Source of the DNA: Anderseniella sp963787895
Lineage (GTDB): Bacteria; Pseudomonadota; Alphaproteobacteria; Rhizobiales; Aestuariivirgaceae
Assembly: GCA_963787895.1 (NCBI GenBank)
Contig: CAWBEX010000007.1
Span: 558,001 to 622,000 of the forward strand
Length of the DNA stretch: 64,000 nt
Direction: 5' to 3'
This document shows positions 59,620 through 64,000 of the stretch, piece by piece (position 1 is the first letter of the stretch; the number at the start of each line of letters is the position of its first letter). The notes under the pieces are model-generated. The model was given only the letters and a program-made list of their open reading frames with translations, was not told the origin of the DNA and searched no databases. Both the position numbers and the translations under genes were made by a program.

Positions 59620-60009
59620 CTAGCGTTCACCCTTCTGGAAGTCGCCGCCGCTGATTTCGTAATAGTCTCCGGCGTAGTCGCAGTAGATGTGACCAATAAG
59701 CTTCTTGTTGAGCTTGCCATCGATCGTGCCAGCCGAGATGGCAACATACTCGCGATCTTCCGGCTGCCAGAACATGCTCGCGCCACAGCGGTTGCAAAAT
59801 CCGCGCTTGTGCCCGGGGGTCGACTGGTACCAGGCAAGTGTATCACTGGAGATCAAATTGAGGTGGTCCTTGCCGCATGCAGTGGCGCTCATGTAGTTGC
59901 CAGTGGTCTTGCGGCACTGGATGCAATGACACGCCAGAACATCGCGAATCTCTCCATCGATTTCAAATCTGACGCCGCCGCACAGGCAACTTCCACTATA
60001 GTGGCTCAT
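59620..60009 (-). CDS. GFA-family zinc protein (S-hydroxymethylglutathione-type)
   Basis: 129 residues with the GFA Cys pattern GSCLCGGVRFE, CHCIQCRKTTG and FCNRCGASMFW, binding two zinc ions. Family members bind glutathione-formaldehyde adducts or related thiols. The ATG overlaps the stop of the BHMT-like gene (ATGA), so it belongs to the mttB operon, where formaldehyde or methyl oxidation would make sense. Confidence 0.9.
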   Translation of the reverse strand: MSHYSGSCLCGGVRFEIDGEIRDVLACHCIQCRKTTGNYMSATACGKDHLNLISSDTLAWYQSTPGHKRGFCNRCGASMFWQPEDREYVAISAGTIDGKLNKKLIGHIYCDYAGDYYEISGGDFQKGER

Positions 60010-60917
60010 CCCATTTTCTCCGCCAGCGCAGCAATGTGATCAGGCGTAACACCGCAGCAGCCGCCAAGAATTTGCGCGCCAGCATCGTGCCAGTCACCCG
60101 CTGCGACAGCAAAGTCTGCCGGGTCAATATCAACGAACTGCCAGTCCGGCATCTGAAACTCACCTGCTTCAGGATATGCCCCGAGCGTGCCGGCCCAGTT
60201 GGCCTTGATGATCTCGAGAGATTCCACAATTGTGTCGATTGGAGAGTGCATGATAAGGCATGCATCGGGTTTGAACCGGGTCAGTTCCTGCACCACGCTC
60301 GCAAGCAGCTGGTCAGGATGATTGACACCAGCCAGCTCGCCCTGGCCGTTGCGTTCAACCGCAATACCAACCCACACCGGCAGGCCGGTGTTGATTGCAG
60401 CCTCGACTGCCCAGCTGGAAAATTTTGTATCGCGCATCATTTCCATGATCAGAAAGTCTGCTCCGCAGGCCTTCAGATTCTCCGCCTTGATGTCGAAGAG
60501 CTTGCGCACCTTGTCCTCGTCAAAAGTGATCGAGGTGTCGAAATCGTCTGTACCCTTGGCGATGGGCCGCATGACCGAGATCGAGCCTGCCACGCACACC
60601 GGGCGGTCTACTGCAGCGGCTGCTTCCTTTGCCACCCGCATGGCGATTTTGTCTGCCTTGATCATGTCATCGTCGCGGCCATGGGCATTGAACATCAAAG
60701 GCGCAGAGGCATATGTGTTTGCGGTGATCACTTCAGCGCCGACGCGGATGTAATCATCATGCACCGCACGCACCACTTCCGGGTGAGTGAAGTTTGCCTC
60801 CGCACACCACACATCGGAGTCCATTTTCACACCACGGCGCTGGATGTCCGTCCCGGTGCCGCCATCCAGGATTACGACCTGGCCTGTTTCCAGTTTTGAT
60901 TTGATGTGATCGTACAT
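60006..60917 (-). CDS. BHMT/methionine synthase-type homocysteine methyltransferase
   Basis: 303 residues from MYDHIKSKLETGQVVILDGG (ATG 60917 behind GGAGGAA). It shows VITANTYASAPLMFN, VCVAGSISVMRP and the zinc Cys pair GGCCGVTPDH near the C-terminus. It is the second member of this fold in the window, diverged from the one at 52817. It sits between the QueG-like Fe-S gene and the GFA gene in the mttB operon, so it may pass methyl groups from the corrinoid protein to homocysteine or another thiol. Confidence 0.88.
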   Translation of the reverse strand: MYDHIKSKLETGQVVILDGGTGTDIQRRGVKMDSDVWCAEANFTHPEVVRAVHDDYIRVGAEVITANTYASAPLMFNAHGRDDDMIKADKIAMRVAKEAAAAVDRPVCVAGSISVMRPIAKGTDDFDTSITFDEDKVRKLFDIKAENLKACGADFLIMEMMRDTKFSSWAVEAAINTGLPVWVGIAVERNGQGELAGVNHPDQLLASVVQELTRFKPDACLIMHSPIDTIVESLEIIKANWAGTLGAYPEAGEFQMPDWQFVDIDPADFAVAAGDWHDAGAQILGGCCGVTPDHIAALAEKMG

Positions 60918-60931
60918 ATGAATTTCCTCCG

Positions 60932-61603
60932 TCACTCGATTGTGGCTGGCTCGACCCCGCGCGCTTTCATGAATGCGACCATATGGAAGCGGGTTTGATC
61001 TGATGAATACAAGAAATCCTGACCAACGGGACAGGCACGCCGGGCAAGACACCCGTGATCTCGGCAAGGTGTGCCGGCAGCTGATGCAAGGTGGCTTGCA
61101 CAGGCTGTAACGTCATAACCTGGGTTGGTGAATGCCTTGACCGGGCAGGCGGTCAGGCACGGCTTGTTGACGCACGTTTCACAAGGCGAAGGCGTACTTA
61201 CCACAACAGGAGGGACAATGTCTTCGTCAAAGATAAACGCTGCGCGATATGCGTGCCACAGGCCAAACCGTGGGTGAATGTTGAGACCGAGAGGTGAGGT
61301 GTGACCTGCCTTTGCATCCTGAGCCCAGGTTAGAAAGGGCGGATGCGGCACATCAAATGGAAACATGGCATGCGCGCCCAGGCTTTTGGCAAGCGGCGTC
61401 AACACATCGCGCGTCCAGTCATCCATTGAATCAAGCGCCGGGTCCCGCTCTGCAGCAAAGCGATCGAACATCCTTGGCCCCGCATTGCCAATGAGCACGA
61501 GTGATTTCCCGTCAGACCCGGCCTCGCGTGCCGGATCAATCCAGCCAAATGCTTCAAAACTCTCCGCCCTGATGCGGGCTTCGATTGTTTCAGCCCTTGG
61601 CAA
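60932..61603 (-). CDS. QueG-like 4Fe-4S protein
   Basis: 223 residues. The N-terminal part is like epoxyqueuosine reductase. The Fe-S motif CETCVNKPCLTACPVKAF is followed by CASH, CRDHGCLARRACPVG. QueG proteins also carry a cobalamin-binding region, but this shorter relative lacks much of it. Placed between mttB and the BHMT-like gene with a 14-base overlap, it could be an electron donor for reactivating the corrinoid. That role is inference. Confidence 0.75.
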   Translation of the reverse strand: MPRAETIEARIRAESFEAFGWIDPAREAGSDGKSLVLIGNAGPRMFDRFAAERDPALDSMDDWTRDVLTPLAKSLGAHAMFPFDVPHPPFLTWAQDAKAGHTSPLGLNIHPRFGLWHAYRAAFIFDEDIVPPVVVSTPSPCETCVNKPCLTACPVKAFTNPGYDVTACASHLASAAGTPCRDHGCLARRACPVGQDFLYSSDQTRFHMVAFMKARGVEPATIE

Positions 61604-63173
61604 AGCGCGGATGGCCCGGCTGCATCAAGGAGCGGTCCAGCTTGATGTTGTGGTTGGCCCTGATCTTGTCGTCCACATCCTGCGGGATGTGGTTGGGGAA
61701 ATACTCCGACAGGATCTTGTCCTTCTTCCTGGTTGCGACCTGTATCAGGTTCGGTTTTTTCGCCTCGTTCCATTCCTTCGGGCTCATGCGGTTGCCAACT
61801 TGCGGATAGACATAATCCTTCTGCATTCGCTGCAGGGTCTGGTCAGATCCCAGGAAGTGACCGGGGCCCTTTAGGCATACATCGGCAATGACTTCAACGG
61901 ACAAGGTATCGTCATTTACCTCGATGCCCCGCACGTTGCGGTTCACTGCGCCCAGCATGTCGTTGTCGATCAGCAGGCTCTCCAGGCAGAAACCGAGCAG
62001 CGAGGCATGCATGCCTGCTGCCTCGTACAACATGTTGACCCCTGACATGGCTGTAAGTGCTGCATTGACGCCATGTTCCGCGCCTGCCTGCATGTCGGGC
62101 AGCTTGCTGTCGGCCATGCCCGCAGCCGAGCCGGTCGGCAAGTCATAGAACTGACCCATCTGTGCGCACGCCGAGGAAATCAGCGCCTGTTCGCCAGAGC
62201 CGCCGGACATGGCGCCAGTGCGCAGGTCGGAAACAAACGGCCAAGGCCCGAATATGGCCGGAGCGCCCGGCACAATGGCATTGACGTAGACCAGGCCGGC
62301 CAGACATTCGGCGATTGCCTGCACAACCGTGCCGGCCAGGGCTGCAGGCGAGGTCGCGCCCGCCTGCGCAGCTGAGAGAAGCAGCACCGGCATACCGCCA
62401 CGCACCGCAACTTCAAGGCAGCGGCATGCATCCTCAGCCCAGTTCAACGGCGGCACCACAAAGCAGTTGGACTGGCTGACAAATGGACGTTCACGCCACT
62501 TCGCTTCGCTGCCAGCAACAAGGTGGCATATCTCGAGGCACTCGCGCACATGGTCGGGATCAACCATTGAAGTGCCGACATGCTTGTTGGTGCCGGCAAG
62601 GCAGGCATAAAGCGTGTTTATGTCCAGATCACGCGCCTCCACCATGTCTCGTGCTACAACAGGGCGCTGGTAAAAGTGAATGTGCTCGCAATTGTCCACA
62701 ATGCGCCCGGCATCATAGAGATCGACGAGGAAAGATTCCCGGTAGTTCTCGGTCTCCGGCTCGACAATGTGAACGGCAGCACCCGCTGTGCCGAAGTGCA
62801 CCTTGCTTCCCCATGGTTCGAGATCAAACTTCGGATCCCGCGCATACAGCGGGAAGTGCCGGCCGCAAATGGCCAGCGTGTCTTCGACAAGCGCCCTGGG
62901 AAATCGCAACCGGCCATCATCGCCTTGCCAGCAGCCCTTTGCGGTCAGCAGTTCCACGCATGACGGGATGGAGTTTGTCATTCCCACCTGCTCAAGCAGT
63001 TTGAGCGCCGCCTGGTTGATCTTTTCCAGATCGGACTGTTGTAGCGGCTTGTATTGCCCGCCGGTTAGCCCTGGCCTTACGGCCGCAAGTTCCATCGGTA
63101 TGGCGGTTGATCTGAGTGCCTTGCGTGCCTCGCGCCCGCCACGGCGGCGGCTGATGTCTTCTGCGACTGACAT
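61590..63173 (-). CDS. Non-pyrrolysine MttB-family corrinoid methyltransferase
   Basis: 527-residue member of the trimethylamine methyltransferase family. It shows VHFGTAGAAVHIVEPET, YACLAGTNKHVGTSMVDPD, SQSNCFVVPPLNWAEDA, GAPAIFGPWPFVSDLRTGAM and a tail RKKDKILSEYFPNHIP. The frame has no in-frame UAG, so it is of the non-pyrrolysine type whose studied members act on glycine betaine (MtgB) and other quaternary amines. The corrinoid protein at 55316 would be the methyl acceptor. It leads the operon mttB, queG-like, bhmt-like, gfa. A LysR gene is divergent. Confidence 0.92.
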   Translation of the reverse strand: MSVAEDISRRRGGREARKALRSTAIPMELAAVRPGLTGGQYKPLQQSDLEKINQAALKLLEQVGMTNSIPSCVELLTAKGCWQGDDGRLRFPRALVEDTLAICGRHFPLYARDPKFDLEPWGSKVHFGTAGAAVHIVEPETENYRESFLVDLYDAGRIVDNCEHIHFYQRPVVARDMVEARDLDINTLYACLAGTNKHVGTSMVDPDHVRECLEICHLVAGSEAKWRERPFVSQSNCFVVPPLNWAEDACRCLEVAVRGGMPVLLLSAAQAGATSPAALAGTVVQAIAECLAGLVYVNAIVPGAPAIFGPWPFVSDLRTGAMSGGSGEQALISSACAQMGQFYDLPTGSAAGMADSKLPDMQAGAEHGVNAALTAMSGVNMLYEAAGMHASLLGFCLESLLIDNDMLGAVNRNVRGIEVNDDTLSVEVIADVCLKGPGHFLGSDQTLQRMQKDYVYPQVGNRMSPKEWNEAKKPNLIQVATRKKDKILSEYFPNHIPQDVDDKIRANHNIKLDRSLMQPGHPRFAKG

Positions 63174-63364
63174 TTGATGGTCCTGAGAGGTGTTTCAGAG
63201 AAGCCGGATTGTGCGCTTCAGGTGCAGATTTGGAAAGCGCATACTTCTAAAACCATGTTGAGATAATTTCACCAAACTCCCCCATTTTGTCATTGCTGCT
63301 TTTGCCGTTCACATTGATATTGCAAGCGTTGAAACCGGGTTGCTTGAAAGAAGGATTGCGAACA
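63174..63364. promoter_or_regulatory. Divergent mttB-lysR promoter region
   Basis: 191 bases between the two divergent starts, AT-rich around 63240-63310. It is likely to contain the operator for the LysR regulator; I did not find a clear T-N11-A palindrome. Confidence 0.4.
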
Positions 63365-64000
63365 GTGGCGAAACGAAATCTGCCGCCATTACGGGCTTTA
63401 ACTGCGTTTGAAGCCTCTGCGCGCCTTGGCAGCTTCTCCCGGGCCGCGATTGAGCTGGGGTTGACGCGTTCAGCCATTTCCCACCAGATCAAGTCTCTGG
63501 AAGAGACTCTGGGTGTTGATCTGTTCTCACGCGAAGGCAAGCGTGCAGAACTAACCGGGTCAGGCCAGGTGTACTACCCGGCCGTGCGTGAAGCCTTCGA
63601 TCAGATTGAAAGCCAGACACAGGTAATTCGCCCCCGCTCATCGGAGAACGAGCTCACCGTTCAGGTTTATGTGACGGTGGCGATGAAATGGCTGCTGCCA
63701 CGCCTGCATGACTTCGAGCGCTCGCACCCCAACATGAAGGTCCGGCTCTCGACATCGTATTTTCACTGGGACTACGACGCAGACAATGCCGACGTTGGCA
63801 TCATTCTGGCACGCAGCCGCGACGAAGATCATTACTACCGCAACCTTTTCCGTTCTGTGCTGAAGCCGGTTTGCGCCCCTGGCTACCTTGACAAGGCCGG
63901 AAGCATCACGTCGCCGAGCGATCTGGTCAATCACCGGCTGCTGCACGTCTACAACGCCGAAGAAGACTGGCGATTGTGGTTGAAGGCGGCTGGTGCGGGC
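63365..64000 (+). CDS. LysR-family regulator, GcvA-like, partial (runs off the window)
   Basis: 212 codons visible from a GTG at 63365 with AAGGA about 10 bases upstream. The HTH region is GSFSRAAIELGLTRSAISHQ, followed by LSREGKR-type LFSREGKRAELTGSGQ. The sensor domain contains VAMKWLLPRLHDFERSHP and PVCAPGYLDKAG, a GcvA-like arrangement. Divergence from mttB suggests control of the methylated-amine operon. The C-terminus lies beyond position 64000. Confidence 0.9.
   Translation, partial: MAKRNLPPLRALTAFEASARLGSFSRAAIELGLTRSAISHQIKSLEETLGVDLFSREGKRAELTGSGQVYYPAVREAFDQIESQTQVIRPRSSENELTVQVYVTVAMKWLLPRLHDFERSHPNMKVRLSTSYFHWDYDADNADVGIILARSRDEDHYYRNLFRSVLKPVCAPGYLDKAGSITSPSDLVNHRLLHVYNAEEDWRLWLKAAGAG

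Noticed and set aside
60036..60899. 287-codon plus-strand ORF opposite the BHMT-like gene
   Set aside because: Codon-bias shadow of the minus-strand methyltransferase, which has zinc motifs and a strong RBS.
61590..63173. Pyrrolysine-encoding UAG in the MttB homologue
   Set aside because: The frame reads through 527 codons without any internal stop, so this is the non-pyrrolysine branch.

Overview
The window looks like a chromosomal segment of an alphaproteobacterium, probably a marine or sediment member of the Hyphomicrobiales or a relative. The grounds are gene content and the style of the proteins: hopanoid-type squalene genes, a DUF1127 protein, a phasin, an orphan Flp pilin, Xsc and SoeABC sulfur genes, a non-pyrrolysine MttB/corrinoid set, and a GcvA-like LysR regulator. 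I saw no tRNA, rRNA, CRISPR array, transposase or phage integrase. At least two genes (puuA and the FGE-like gene) carry apparent single-base frameshifts, which suggests either real decay or a draft-quality assembly.

Layout. 1-9517 (minus): one long co-oriented run. It begins with an Anbu-type set (circularly permuted ATP-grasp, alpha-E, transglutaminase-like protein, Anbu proteasome-like protease), continues through an arylformamidase-like hydrolase, and enters squalene/hopanoid precursor genes hpnC, dxs, hpnD and hpnE. 9790-16302 (plus): putrescine operon with a class III aminotransferase, a PotFGHI-like ABC importer and an agmatinase-family enzyme. 16418-21000: Flp pilin, then PuuA/PuuB-like gamma-glutamylputrescine genes (minus, puuA frameshifted) divergent from a second glutamine synthetase homologue. 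21217-24332 (minus): an unusual operon encoding an uncharacterised protein, a secreted FGE/NirV-like protein and a secreted protein in which about 33 Asn-Pro-Cys motifs precede a cytochrome P460 domain. 24521-28349: L,D-transpeptidase, a hypothetical membrane protein and phosphate acetyltransferase.

28333-33253 (minus) is the strongest candidate for an undescribed system. A PqqD-like RRE protein is followed by a 125-residue precursor-like protein with a YxxPxIxxxG leader and three 24-residue tandem repeats, then two glycosyltransferases, a TauE/SafE permease and a third glycosyltransferase. This looks like a repeat-core RiPP or glycopeptide locus. It lies between pta and xsc. 33528-47391 is dominated by sulfonate and sulfite metabolism: xsc, a WYL regulator, a MocR regulator with a class IV aminotransferase, a phasin, lrp-ald and soeABC. 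Taurine or sulfoacetaldehyde carbon would go through Xsc and Pta to acetyl-CoA, sulfite would be exported or oxidised by SoeABC, and Ald would recycle alanine. Identical GTGCCAG motifs in front of xsc and mocR tie the regulator to the pathway.

47470-64000 is richer in methylated-amine and one-carbon genes: a Rieske oxygenase with a LysR regulator, a betaine-homocysteine methyltransferase, a class V aminotransferase, a corrinoid protein, DUF1638, a GFA-family protein, a second BHMT-like protein, a QueG-like Fe-S protein, a non-pyrrolysine MttB-family methyltransferase and a second LysR regulator cut by the window edge. Interspersed are small secreted proteins, a SleB-like hydrolase, an MBL-fold hydrolase, a YtoQ protein and several unknowns.
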